The notes under the pieces are model-generated. The model worked only from the letters and a program-made list of their open reading frames with translations, was not told where the DNA came from and searched no databases. DNA of 64,000 bases from Carallia brachiata (Eukaryota > Streptophyta > Magnoliopsida > Malpighiales > Rhizophoraceae): contig JADCRB010000071.1 in NCBI GenBank assembly GCA_021464245.1, positions 372,001 to 436,000 of the forward strand. The letters run 5' to 3'. Numbering within the stretch: position 1 is the first letter of the stretch; the number at the start of each line of letters is the position of its first letter. Below are positions 1-13,800 of this stretch, one piece after another. The position numbers were made by a program, and so were the translations under genes.

Positions 1-930
1 TAATAAAAAAAACAAAACAAAAAAGCCATGGAAGGAAAAGACGGCGGTGGGCGTAGAACATTACTTTTTCATGTTTTTTCTTTTTGTTTTAAAGTAAGAT
101 ATAATAAATTTTTTATTGAGGAAAAATATTATTCTAAGTACTCCATGTGGCGCCACTTTTCCATCTGTACTCTCATAAGAATTAATTTTTTAAACAAATT
201 CTGAATTTATATTTTAATAATCATAATTAACATATATATTATGACGATCTTACTTATTTTTGTAATAAAATTAATAAAATATAATATAAAAAATTAACAC
301 GTAATTTTTTATCATAAAAATAATAAATATTATCATAAAAATAATTAAATTTATCAAAAAAAATTATATTTAATATATATAACATCTACATACAAACAGA
401 TGTACGAAACTGAAACTTTTAATTTTTCATGCTGGGATGACGTATCGTCGCACGTCGAAGAAGCTGAGGACACATCCAGCAGGCTGATGACGCATCGCAC
501 GGGCCATCAAGTGATATTTTGATCATAAAACATCAGATAGCAGTTAATACTTTTAAAATGTAGCTTGTCTTTATTTTTTATATCAATTATTTTTTAAACT
601 TTTTATTAACAATCAGTTGTTAATATTTTTAAATAAATATTTAAATATCTTACTTTTTATAACAGTAACAACAACATTAAATCCTAAACACAAAATCAAA
701 CACCCCTAAAAATATAAAGAGTCTAATACATTCACTAAAAATTATGAATGTTATTTAGAAGATTTATTGGTACTTAATAATTTTCTATATACATCACGAA
801 TGTACTTGAAAACGATTTCAACCCCAACAATTATGAATTACATAATGTCTTTTTTAAAAAGAATAATAAGTATCATTAACCGTTGGTTTGTCACTTTATT
901 AATGTTAAATTAATAAAATAATAACCGGAG
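1..930. other. AT-rich intergenic DNA upstream of the GPC acyltransferase gene
   Basis: No convincing coding region is visible here. Most of it is A/T homopolymer-rich. One GC-richer island around 430-510 holds two TGACG motifs (438-442 and 488-492) in similar contexts, both of the form GATGACG(T/C)ATCG, 50 bp apart. TGACG is the core bound by TGA-type bZIP factors, but the island lies about 450 bp upstream of the apparent TATA box, so a role is only possible. Confidence 0.6.
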
Positions 931-938
931 AAAATGGG

Positions 939-946
939 TATATAAG
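939..946 (+). promoter_or_regulatory. TATA box of the GPC acyltransferase gene
   Basis: The sequence TATATAAG lies about 230 bp upstream of the chosen ATG at 1175. It is a near-perfect plant TATA box, with transcription expected to start about 30 bp downstream (around 970). No other comparable motif lies between it and the gene. Confidence 0.6.
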
Positions 947-1174
947 GAGACAGGAGTAGTTGCAAAAGGACGCATTTTCTTCGGAGCAAGAGAATATGCA
1001 CTTGAGGCGAAGAAAAAAACAGCAGCCTCGTACACACACAGCTTTCTTTTTGGTTGCACTTCATTTTAACTCTTTCGTTGTTCTTGTCGTTATCGGGTCC
1101 CAATCATACAAAGTATTCAGGTCCCAATCCAATATTACAACAAAAATAGATATATATTAAGGTGAGTAAAAAAT

Positions 1175-4074
1175 ATGTCAAACTGCCAAGAAACTGTGGA
1201 GGAGATAGTTATGGATAGGGATTCATTCGAAAAGGTTAAGCAGATGCTCAGGGATCGATCCATGGTATATACATTCGAAATTTCCCATCCTTTTTAGTTT
1301 CCCATTGGTTTCTTGCGTTTATTAATCCTTTTTGTGAACTGGGTATGTTTGGATTTTTTACGTTTTGTCTTGCACAAAGTGGTAAAAACCAAGGAGTTGA
1401 GTTTCCAGTTGGTTTTTTTAGTTTATTATTGGTTTTTGTGAACTGGGTATATTTGGTTTTCTTTTTTTTACGTTGTTTATTATTGTAGAAAGTGGTAAAA
1501 ACCAAGGAGTTGTGGTCGAAACAAGCTAACCAGACCAAGGAGAAGACTAAGGAGATCTTGACCAAGCAGGCCTTTAAGATCGCGAAGCAAGCTGAGGAAC
1601 ACGAGAGCTTCATCAATAAGGTTATTGGCGTTGTCTTTATTATTATATATAAATGAATGTTTCAGACTTCAGTTGGGGTTTTGTCTTTGAATTGATATAC
1701 CATTGTTTTTCTTCTTCTCTGTTTCCTTCTCTCTTTTCTTTTCTTGACTCTTTGTTGTTGTTGTTGTTGTTGGTTTTTTTTTTTTTTTCGTTTATTTTTG
1801 TTTCAGGTCACTCATCTTTTGAGTGTGCTTGGGTTCGGGGCATTTTGCTTTATATTGGGAGCAAGTGAGTTGTGAACTATTAATATTTGGGTTGATGGAC
1901 AAGTTACTAAACTTGTACGAGCGAGTTCCATTATGTGTTTGTTTTCTTGTTATTGTCCTTTGCTCAGGACCACAAGACATTCCATATGTGTACTGTTTGT
2001 TCTATTTCATATTCGTGCCTCTCCGGTGGATATACTATCGGTTCAAGAAGTGGCACTATTACCTTCTGGTAAGCTCTAAAACCCCCCTTCTCCATTCACA
2101 TTGTTGGATATACAAATCTAAATGAACTCGGTAGGAAAAAGGGTGGTGAGGGGGTCCACAATGTCGTACTTATGTTTTTCTGTGACTCAAACCTCTCACC
2201 TTCAGGTCAATGTAATGTTACCGTTAGGCCAAAGCTCGCCCTTCCAAATGAACTTAGCGGAGCTTAGAAATTTTTTAAGGTTGATTTGTTTGTGTTTCTC
2301 TCTAGGGGTGAGGATGGGGATAGTGTAGCCATGCATTAGAAAATGCGAGCTCAGGTCGGGAGGAAAAGTGTAAGCATCACGGAATGATTTCTATCCACTA
2401 GATTTTGTATTAATCTTCGTAAAAATTGAGATATAGGCCTTTTGGTCAGCTTGAAAAAACACGGGAGGTGATAATAACCACTCTATGCTTTTCAGGATTT
2501 TTGCTACTATGCCAACACCATCTTCTTGATTAACCTTCTTCTATATCCAAAGAATGAAAAGCTTTTCATGGTATGCTTCTCATTTGCTGAGGTAAGAAAA
2601 TGATCTTTTCCCTCTTACTTAATTAATGGTTTAGTTAATTCTTTAATGGACTGTTCTATGTTCTGCTACAGGGGCCACTGGCATGGGCATTAATTGTTTG
2701 GCGCTGTAGCTTGGTTTTCAGTTCTCTTGACAAAATTGTTAGTGTCCTTATACATCTTTTACCTGGTAAGTAATTCCTACTTTTAAAATTTGAGTTTGTG
2801 TAAAATATTTGTATAAATGATTCAATATAAACTGCAGATTCTGATCTGGATCTTGTTATTGCTTTACATTGTTCATGCCTGTCGGTGACTCGATCTTCAG
2901 GCATGACATTTGATTGGTTTCTCTTTCCACCATTAATGTTTTCCCATTTGATTTCAGTTTGCTATCTGCATTTATAAGGTAGTTACATGACTTTTTTTCC
3001 TGCTATTTGTGTTCTAATGGGAACACCATTAATCGGGGTGATTCTTGTGCTGCTCGGGGAGTGCAAAGCAACCCTAATTGTCGCATTTTCATTTTGCCAT
3101 CTTGGTTTAACTGACTTGAGAGTAAAGTAGTTGGCAAGTGTGGTCTATTGATAGATATAGGAATTCAATCCACAATAGTTTAGCCCTCTACATAAATTAG
3201 AGATTCATATTCCTTAATGAAACTAGTAAATATAGTAACTGCATCATCCTATGAAACGGTTTATTTTTCAGAACAGAATCAGCCAGTGCACTAATCTCCC
3301 TTTAACTGCAAATGCTGATGTCAATAGTCAATCAGCGTTCGAAAAATTTATCGGATGGTTTTCTTTTCAGGGATAGTATTCTTCACCATCCGATGGTGGA
3401 ATCCAGAAACCTTTGAAGCCATGCATCCTGAAGGAACGTCCCATAGAGTTTCATGGCCATATGTAGTACAAGACAAGTCCTACCTATTAACTTGGTTGTT
3501 CTGGGTTCCCTTGGTTGTCTATTGCCTATGGCAGGCTCTCTACTTTCTGGTTGTCTTTGTTCTACGTCGGCAGAGGTTTCTAAGGGATCCAGAAGTCATG
3601 ACTTCTTACAGGTTCCTTTCTCTTTCACTCTCTCCCTCTCACTCTGAATATGTATATTAGCTGAACTCCAATTTCATGAATTAATTGAAAATATGGGTCT
3701 TTTTTGATAGGGAAATCTCTAAGAAAGCGCGGAAAGCAAACAATATATGGTGGCGATTAAGTGGTTTACTTGGAGATCAGAATCGGCTGCTCATGTACAT
3801 TGTGCTGCAAGCCATATTTACTGTGGCAACCACGGCACTCACAGTCCCCATATTCTTGTCCTATGAACTGCACGTGGTCTTCCAGTTACTTAAGGTTTCT
3901 GCGACAGTGTGGAATGGAGGAAGCTTTCTGCTAGACGTAATGCCGAGGCAGGTGATTCTCAAACAGAAGAAGAAAACAGAGATGCGGGTGGCACGAAATC
4001 AACCAGACCAAGCATTAAATTCCATGGAAAACATAACGAAGACAAACAATTACCTTGAACAGCACAAGTCCTAA
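1175..4074 (+). CDS. GPC1: Glycerophosphocholine acyltransferase 1 (GPCAT, DUF2838 family), 8 coding exons
   Basis: Exons are 1175-1264, 1489-1620, 1807-1864, 1968-2068, 2496-2591, 2672-2765, 3371-3611 and 3711-4074. They splice at GT/AG with matching phases and give 391 residues. The N-terminus is charged and lysine-rich (about residues 1-75). It is followed by several hydrophobic membrane segments and family-typical stretches such as [35 protein letters not shown] and [12 protein letters not shown]. The family acylates glycerophosphocholine with acyl-CoA to give lysophosphatidylcholine in the ER membrane, a deacylation/reacylation route of phosphatidylcholine turnover. The C-terminal about 50 residues are hydrophilic. 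The gene ends tail-to-tail with the myosin gene, with 788 bp between stop codons. The reading frame is intact. The family call rests on recognised sequence, not on a search. Confidence 0.9.
1318..1513 (+). repeat. Tandem duplication across the 3' splice site of GPCAT exon 2
   Basis: The intron end plus the first 24 exon bases occur twice. Copy A is about 1318-1400 and copy B about 1421-1513. The shared exon start AAAGTGGTAAAAACC continues identically to AAGGAGTTG at 1376-1399 and 1489-1512. Both are preceded by TTTGTGAACTGGGTAT and a T-rich tract. Copy B ends its intron in TGTAG. Copy A has GCAC in place of the acceptor AG, so only copy B should splice. Confidence 0.8.
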
Positions 4075-4862
4075 TTGCTTGGTTTAATAATCTCGCATAC
4101 CATAACGTACTTGTCCTGAATCTTGCATCGTATCACTGCTGGTGCTAATTCTTTTGTTAAGATGGGTTGTCTGATGCAAGATTAAACAAGGAAAGCTTTT
4201 TTATTCGAGGGTTCGCGTTAGATCAGCATAAATTACAACCCCATCTGGATGGCTTGCTAGTTGCTTCAGATATTTGAACAAAATGGACGATACAAAGGAA
4301 CAGAAAAATTCCATTTCATATCATATTAACAAAACCGAAATCTATACTTCACACTGTTACAGTCAAATCGTGTCCTTGTACAACCAACAGCCTCAAAAAT
4401 GCGGCTAAAATCGCTTACACTCATGGGAGAAAAAAAAAAAAAAACAAAAGAAAACCCGCCACAACATACCAAAACCCCAAAGCGCAACAAAACATGTACA
4501 AAAATAGAAATAATGAAAAAATATGGAAGAAGCCTTTTAAAGGCATGAGAATTTATGAGGCACCAATGCCCCTTTCTACAATTGCACTTATCACCATCGC
4601 AGTGATGTGGCTTCTTAATGACATACCCCTCGTGTTTATGTAACACGAGGGAAAAGAATAAAATGCCCCGGCACCAGATGTAGGGGCTTCTAACTAATCC
4701 AAAACATATGGTATTATATATGCAGATGATGATGATAATGATTATGCACAGCCCTTTGGCATGATAAGATCGTATGCACGGTCCTTCAGAATGTTGTATG
4801 CAGGCATCCTTCCCATGGATGCTCATAATAACAAGATTAGAAACAGGAGATGATCGTGTTAA

Positions 4863-7800
4863 TCACTCAGAGCGTGGCAGTAAGAATCCAAAACCAGAGT
4901 TTTCACGAATTAGGGGAGGAGGATCAACATCAGCTATGTCCACTTGCTGCATTGACTTGGATATGTCATCCACAGTGAACGGGATACTGCACAGAACTCA
5001 AATTGTAAATAAAAGCAAAACACATAACCTGTTGTAGTCAGATGCAATATTTGTACAATGGAAGTCGAGAGGAAAAAGCAACCTTGAGTCATCGTCTAAC
5101 AGAAAAGAGCTACTAACAGCATTATTCGAGTCTTCCGTCATCATCACTCTCATACTAGATATAACCTGGGGCAAATAGCTGTGTTTCAGGACTAAAAAAT
5201 GGAAGTATCTGAAGAGATTTCACGATGACGAAGACAAGGAGCCAAATAGGAAAGTTTGAAAGTGTTCAACAAACACGGTGTTATCTTTGCCACAGCGCAA
5301 CTTACATCTGAAGATACACTATGTGTGCCATATTTGTCGTCCCAGTACATTGTACTGATCCTGTATAGCTGTTGTATGCTCAGCACCTGGAGAAGCAGCA
5401 GAAAATAACATAATGTAGTACTGCAAGAACTACATAGATAAAGAGGAAATCAAATCCACAAGCCTGCTAATCAGAAAGTGCACTGACCGGGCAAAGTTCC
5501 TTTGTTATTTCATTTAAGGTCTTTTTTGGCTTTTGATGTATGACCTAAGTTGTGATATCAAAAGCAAAGAATTATCAAAGACTAGTCAATATAGAATCAA
5601 ATTTTCAGCCAAAAAGAAAAGCTATAAAAACAATTTTACCAGGAAGCCAACAGCCTGTCTTATATGCTTCAATTCATCCCAAGCAGATCCTGCAAACTGA
5701 ATGCAGAAACAGTTTAGTCAAGACATATGAAACGCCTGCATGGAAAATTAGCCCAGAAAGCTGATTTCTCACTTCTTCAGTTGCCTCACAGCACCATTGT
5801 TCTAATTCGGATAAACCTGCTTTCACATATTCTCCATTACTGAAGGAGCAACACTCACGCCGCAAAAGAAGGCTGCAGATGTTTATAAATCAGTACACTT
5901 ATCTAACTAAAAGGGACACAAAAAGAGAAGGGGTAGGCTTTGTAAGGTTTATACCTGTTAAATAACTGAACGTTGATAAACGAGAATATTTGGGTGAACA
6001 CCTTACGGATTAAGAAGGGGGGTACCTGCAAGCAGGACATCAAGGAGGATTGATTTCTGTTTGAGAAAAAATATCGTGGTTGTCAGCATTGTCCATGAAT
6101 CATTGTAACTCACGTTGTTCGCTTTCATTATATTCAGATACTTGTTGAGGCTTTTCACAATGCTTTGCCAATGAGCAATCAAAGCTTGCTGAGCAACAGC
6201 ATTAGCTTGAGAGCGTCCTTTCACTAAACTTGCTCGTGAAGTCCTTGGCGCCTGCATTTTGTTTGCAAGACAATTAGCATCTGGCAAAGCAAGCATACAC
6301 AGAGATGCCGACACATATAAATGCATGCATCCAGAGACAAACACACACACATGAATGGGAGGGAGAGAGAGAGAGTGAGAGAGCAGTTGGTTATTGATCA
6401 ACCCTTAAAAGAATTCTGAGGTGTTAGAAATCAGGGCATAGGGCATATGCCTAAATTCACCAGATGAAGGAAACTCCAAATGAAACATCAACTATCTTTC
6501 AGCTTTCACCTTATGCACACGGATAAGAACCCATTTTTTCTACAATCACGAAGTCTGGCTTGTCTTTCTTTCCAAGGTACCAAAAAAAAGAGTCTCGAGT
6601 TTTCCTCTACTTATTCATGGTAGCCACTAGAGCATGCACAATAAAGAAACTTAACAACCTGAATACATAATCCAAGCACCGGGGAGATCTCTTTCTTCAA
6701 ATTGTCTCTTATCATTCCATAGATCTTCTCCAGGAAAGCAGTGAGCTGCTGCTTAAACAGTAATGCGGGATACTTGGCCTCAACCTGCCGCAAGTCATCC
6801 AGTCTACCAAGTCCTCGGCCATTAAGAAATGAGAGTCCAGCACTTTGTGGAGATGACCGTAGTCCCTACAATTGAAGAATTCAGAAGAAATAAGACAGAT
6901 ATGAATGCCAGCATAAGGCGGGATAAAGATGAGAGGAATCCTTACTTGAGACATTCTCCCAAAAAGGGACGCTGATGCTGCTCTCCGTCGTTGTGGCGTC
7001 AAGCTGGCTGCCCCGGTGGCTTTGAGTGTATGTTGAAGCATCAGAAGCAATGTGGATGAATTGGATAACCAGTAGGCTAAGACATCATTGTTCTCGGGGA
7101 CCTTTAATAAGATTAATTTGCCAACATCAGTCACATGTAACCAGTTGTCACAATTTGTTTGAGCTGACTTCATTATCCAGAGGCAATATAGAATATTTGA
7201 GTAACTAAAGGCCAAACATAGTCCGGAACCCACAAGATCGTAGCTGCTTAGAATTGATAGGTTACCTCAATAGCTGAAGCTATTGTTTGAATGATACGGT
7301 CAAAAACACTAGTCCTTTCAACTTCAAATGATCTCCAGTGAAGAAGACACTTGTATATGACACAAGCAGCAATTGGTTTGCTCCCAGAGAATCCAAGGTT
7401 TTGCGAAATACACTTGATCAGTAAGTCCTGGTTCTCCTGAACCAAAAAACCATATTGCAAGAAACAAATGAGTAGATTACAAGCTCTAGAGGTACTGAAT
7501 GTTTAGGGCCCAAATATGTGAATAGAGTATCACTCAAGACTCCTGTTGCCCACATAATTACCCAAGGATATGATCAATTAATCAGATAATTAAGTTGTAC
7601 ACAGATATACAATGTCATTTACCTGCTGCTTTTCATTGAGAGATTTCTGTGGTTTCTCCTCCGATTCAGGTTCGCGTGCATTTGAGATGGCAAGCGTCAC
7701 ATCCTGAGATAGGTAAGAGTTGGTAATGTTTTAGTATAAAGCCACTACCTTACCACCGTAGGTTCTCACATTGTCAGAATATAATTGCCATCTTACCGAT

Positions 7801-10800
7801 GAGACCTTCGGTTCTCCATTTACCACATTCCCATTCTCTGGAGTCCTCTGCAAGTTATTAGTAACATAAGTTTATTCAAGCTTGCACATAGAAATTTGCA
7901 GACAAGCACAAAAGCGGGATCTGCTTTTACCTGAATGACCATTGATTTTGGCCTTGCAGACAAAGATTTTCCTGTTGGGGACATGGTCAGTGCTTGCTGA
8001 CGAAGGACTTGATTTTCGGACTCTGAGTTCGAGTTTTTCCTCTAACCTGTTAACATAAATGAGAAAATTCTTGATTGGAATAAAAGCCTTCACGCACATA
8101 TACGCAACACACTCAGAGACACATATGTACAGATGCAGAGTCCACACAGAATCAAACAAAGTTGACTTTCAATGATGACCGTGGAAGGAATGCTGGAAAA
8201 TGAAATCAAAACAGTGCAATTTCAGCAGAAAAATTTGGATAGACTACATTAATTTAATCATGAACTACATAAAGTGCATACACACCAACGCATCCATTCA
8301 CCTAGCTATCGCACAACAAGAGTGTAAATATTAAAACTTTTATGATCCACTAAACATCCACAAACCTCTGCACTGATTCCTGAAGTTGATCTATTCTTTG
8401 CTCTGCATCACTAAGTTTCTTCGACAGTTCAGAGTTTTTAGCCTCGGCATCTGCCCGAGCTTTCCTTTCTTCCTCTGCTGACTGTCTTTCTGATAGCAGC
8501 AAAACCTGGATGTAAAGGGAAATAATCAAATCCCAAATTAATACTCCACAGGTAAAGAAAATGGAAAATTTAAAGCTTTTTTGACTAATTATGATTCAAG
8601 TGAGCGGATAACACTTAAGAGATTCAACAGCCAACAGCATACTCTGCATACAAATATCCCTATTGGCCCAACAGCACAAAATTTTCCGATAAGATTTATT
8701 TGTCACTAAATGATTTTATCAACATCCGTGTTAGAAGTTTATACTACATTGACTGGTTTAACATTATCAACATCCGTGTTTGACTGTCAGCTAATGCCTA
8801 CCTTCAAATTCTCCACCTCAGCAGTTAATGCTTCAATCTTTTCAGTGTCTTGAACTATAACAGGGGTCTCCTTTATTACTGGGGGTGCTTCTTCAATAGC
8901 TCTCCGTGCTTCCTCTCGTTCTTTGATTACTCTGGCATTGGCCTCTTCAATTTGTACTTGCATTGCATGTAAAGCCTCCTGTAACTTTGTAATTTCTTGG
9001 GCCTTTTCCTCTTCCAAATCAGTCTGTTATGAAAAGTCGCGAGAAAATGAAATTCTGGGGCTGTGTAAATTGGCTTTGCCAGCACTAGGATAAATGTAAT
9101 ATTACCCTCAATCTCTTCTCAAACTGTAAACGCCATGTAAGTTCTTCCACACGCTTTTCTAATTTGTCCTTTGCTTCTTTGAGGGCACCAGTTTCCCTTG
9201 CAGCCTGAAAATATGAGTAATCAGTACTATAAGAGTTGCTTTGTAGCAAGTATTTCATTATTTTATCAAAAATTTTGCATTAAAAATTAATTCAATAGAA
9301 AGAGGCAACATCTAATGATTTACAAACCATTTTGAGTTTTCTAAGCTCTCTACGTGCAACTCTTCGCCTCCATCCACATTGAGATGCTAAGGCAGCCTTC
9401 TGAAGCCTCTTGTGATAAGAATATGCCATGTGACGGCGCACATTTGCCTAAAACCACCAGAAACATTAATTAAATTGAAGAATCAAATTTGCTTCTCCAC
9501 ATTAGGAAGGTACAATCAGAAGAGGTGTAAATCTTGAACCTGGATAATGGTTGCAGCTTTAGTTTGCTTTCTAAACCGGAATTCATTGCGAGCAGTCATT
9601 GCCCTTAAGCCTGTCTGCAACGTGATCGCAGACCTGCATATATTTACATAGGACTTTCGGGCAGTGTATTGCCTGAAATTCTTCTGAATCTTCAGAGCTG
9701 CTGCTTCCCTTCGCAACTGCTCATACAGTTTGCGAGCCGATACGCCTAATTACAGATATAAACGAACAAAAGGGTTAATCTTGTAAATTGCAGTGTCTGA
9801 GAACAGTAGTGCAACACAAATTCTTGCAGCAGGCAACAAGGTATTACATCGTCAATAGTGTTTATTTCAAGGGAAACTAAAATGAAATTTATTAATCAAC
9901 TCTTTATGCTTTTTTGCATCGCAGAGGAGTTTGCACACACTTTTCTATCCACCTTTTCCATGGAATGCTAAGGGTATGCCAGCATGCAAGAACACATACA
10001 CTGACAGGACATTTATGCAAGAAAACTTATGCAAAAGCAAACACAATTACTTGTATAATAGCATCAATAGTCATTTAAGTGCACCTGAATTTGTACAACT
10101 ACAATAAAAACTGGCCTTAGCATCACCATTTATGCTTCCAACAGCAAATTTAAGAAGGTCTCAAATAAGAACTAGGCAGATACCTCGCAAATGAGATTGC
10201 AAGTGAATAGCAGCTTTGCGGAATGCAATGAACTCCTTGCGTGCAATATATGTGCGGATTTGCCTTTGAATGATCCTGGCAGCATTTCCAAGAACCTCTG
10301 CTCTTCTTGCATCTAGTTCAGCCATCTGCCCAGCTCTGAGGAAGACCTTCATTTTGCCTATCTGCAAAATCAATAATATTTATATCACAGTACATTTTTT
10401 GGCTCGAATCCCATCAGCAAGGTATAAGAAATGCTAAGAAAGTTCACAGGAGAGTCAATGCATAACAAATTTAGCAGTAAGAAATTGTTACACTTGGAGA
10501 CTGTAGGATCAGTTTCAAATGTTGTAGAATCTATAACTGTTTAATCAAACACAATCTTGAGCACCACTGGAGAGTCAATGTATCTTGAGGGAGATAACAC
10601 TACTCAGTTGGCACTCCATAGTGACCAGCCCATCAGCCAATAATGAGATGAGACAGTATAATTTTGATAGTCTACTAGCTATCTTTATGACATCTAAGAT
10701 CACATAGATATAACGTGCAATTCAACTTTGTGTAAATAAATTGATCTCCCAATAAACTACATAAATGGGAAAGTTTTAAGTCTGCTAACGACACCACATA

Positions 10801-13800
10801 TGTTTGGGAGAAAGGGTGTAGCAAAGACAGCTGACCAGATCTACAGTTCAATAGACAAGGAACCAACATCTCAGAAGATAGAATAAAAATAAAAAACACC
10901 CTAATATCCAATTGCACAGACAGAGATAAAAGAACACCCCATTTCCATTCTGCATGACTCAATTCATACAGTCTGCCTCCCCAACACAAGGCTTGATAAG
11001 AAATATGCTTAGCCCTTTCCTTGAGCAAGTAAGAGTCATGAGAAGCCTCTCTATCCCCATGACTAGTTGCCATTCCTAAGTCACATAACCAGGAAGATTT
11101 TCAAGGAGACAATTTCGTCACCTGATAACCAGCCATCCCCATTTTATCCAGAATCATTTGGCAGGCAACCTTGTCATCGTGACTGCAGAAAACAGAATCA
11201 TAGCAGTTAATTACCTGAGAAGAAAGTACTAAATGGACTGGAAAAAGCAAAAAGGCAAAAGAGAAAGCCAAACCAAATAATGCACAATTTCTTTTTGTAC
11301 TCCTTAAAAATGTGACTTACTTTCCTTCCAAAACTTCTGGAGCAAGAACACCAAAGCGAAGAAGAAATTCATAGAAGGTTCGTCTTGTGGGATATCCTGC
11401 ACAGCTGATCCGAATGGCCTCAAGTACTCCCTAGAAAGCAGGTATCAGGACATTACTAATGTAGCCAGGACTGCTTACTAATATTAAGACATTATACTTC
11501 TGAAAATGAAAGAACCACGTTAAACAAAGATCAAGATGTGCCTGATTGTACTTACACCACAACGTAGTTGCTGGATAATGTTTGAGTTCTCAAAAATAGC
11601 CGGCTTCAGTACATTATTTGGCTTCACACATCTGATATAGTGAGGCTCTGTTGAATTTAAGGTGTCCATTAAAGATTGCAGTTGTAGCTGCATTTTTAAA
11701 ACACAACTTTCGTTGTCAGAAGCAGAATCTCCCCATGTCGAAGTAAGTGCAAAAACAGCAGCTCAAGAAAGAATTTCTGTTATAGACCAGCACATGAAAT
11801 CTCAGTTTATCAAAAAGTGCATCCTCTATGCAGAGAGCATCAGCATGCCCCATAATTAGCAAACATCCATGTAGCAACAAGTTAATGTTGCACAAAATGC
11901 TTTAGCTCTTAAAGTGTCTTGAGAAATTAAAATATGACATCCTGCTGACACTTTTCCAACAAAACTATTCAATACTATCCCTTCCTTCCTAAACTCCCAC
12001 ACATGAGACATTGAGAAATCAACTTGCTTCCATTGACTGCCAAAAACGCGCACCAATTTAAAATCCACCCATTGTAATACTATGATTTGGGTATAACTTG
12101 GCTCAGAGCTATAGACAGACCTATTGCCTTAATTCTTAAAAAAAAAAAAAAAGAATTTTCACAGCCATTGAAGTTTTCTATGTCAATAACCACCAATGTT
12201 AGGCTCGTATTTTCAGCAGATAAATTATTTAAGCATGATAATTTCATCCCATGAGGAAAAGTGAAAAAGTCAATGAATTGTACCTTAAAGCGTGACCCAA
12301 TGGAAGAAAATTTGGATGACTTTGATGATTCCTCAGGAAGGGGAGGAAATAATCCCGCAACAAAGGCGCACTTTGAGGCTGTCAGTAGATCCTGATGTTC
12401 TGCAATCACATAATCTTTGTTCTTGTCAAGAAACAGATCAGCCAGATAAATCACCTGGAAAAAGAGAAATTAAGTGTCTCAGCATATCTTAAGTTTAATG
12501 AAATTGAAAAAAGAAACAGTATGTAAGGAAAACATGTTTACCTCGCCAGCATAGTGGGATATGGTAAAACTTGTACGAGAAAGCTTAGGTTTGATAAATC
12601 GCTTGTTGTTTTTAAAGGTCTGGTACAACTTCTGAGCAAAAGTTTCATGCGTGGATTTAGGGAACATGCTGTATGAAGAAATTAAATAGACATGAGTCAA
12701 ACAGAAAGAAGTTGAATCATAAGAGCTTGCGGGTGCTGCAATGTATGGGTCATTTAAATGCAAACTGCTACATTACAAACAGTACAGAGGGAGATAGCAA
12801 TGCAAGTTCCATGCATAAGCAAACAGCCTCGGAAAATCAATTTTGGCTACATACCAGGCTTCATCCAGAAGTGCTATAATTCCTCCTGGTTTCTGCAAAA
12901 GGTTGAAGAAAGTCATTGCAAGAGGTTGAACCATAGACAGTATTCTGTCAAGCACATTATTCTTTTGGAAAATGGAAAATGGAAAAAAAAAAAAAGAAAG
13001 TGGATCAAGAAAGCAAGATACCTTCTCAATTAGATCCAATACATCTTGGTTGTCAACAAATTCTATATAGCTCCAATTGATTTCCTCTTTGGTATATTCC
13101 TCTTGTTCCATCTTGAAGACATGCTGCAAAGGAAAAAAAATCATCCTACTAAATTCATCAACCTCTAAGATAGTATAAAATTTTGACGGTACTCCACCAA
13201 AATTATAAACCTGATTGAAATGCTGTTGCAGTTTTTCATTTGTAAAGTTGATACAGAACTGCTCAAAACTACATAATATGGCAATTAGTCAGTAGCATGG
13301 CAAAATATTTTATAGAAAATGTTGCGTCAGGTAAATGCCTACCTGTTAAACTTGAAACTTTCAAAACCATATATATCAAGAACTCCAATCAGTGTCTTAG
13401 AGTTTGGGTCTTGCCCAATCGAATTGTTAATTTTGTCCACAAGCCTGCATAAAAGTAAATAAGGATGCATTAAAATTTAAAAGATTTGCAAACATGAATT
13501 GGAGCTCATGGAAATTATTTAAGACAACTTGTGGTGTAAATATACTTCTTTGGGAATATATTTACGCATATGTGAATATACACATATAGAGAGAGAGGGA
13601 GAGAAAGAGGTGCAGAGAGGAGCTTCCATTACCAGTCAAACAAGCGGGAATAAATGGTTTTAGCTAAGGCATCCCTGCTAACAACAGCAGCAACAGGATC
13701 AAGAGTTCTTGTAATGACCTCTTCTGGTGTTACCATCACACGCTTTATCATTGCATCTTCTAAGCTTTTGGCATCACACCTACAGCACAATATACTTAGT

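Noticed and set aside
4440..4826. 166-codon minus-strand open frame in the myosin 3' UTR
   Set aside because: Downstream of the myosin stop, crosses homopolymer runs, and has no recognisable sequence; treated as 3' UTR.
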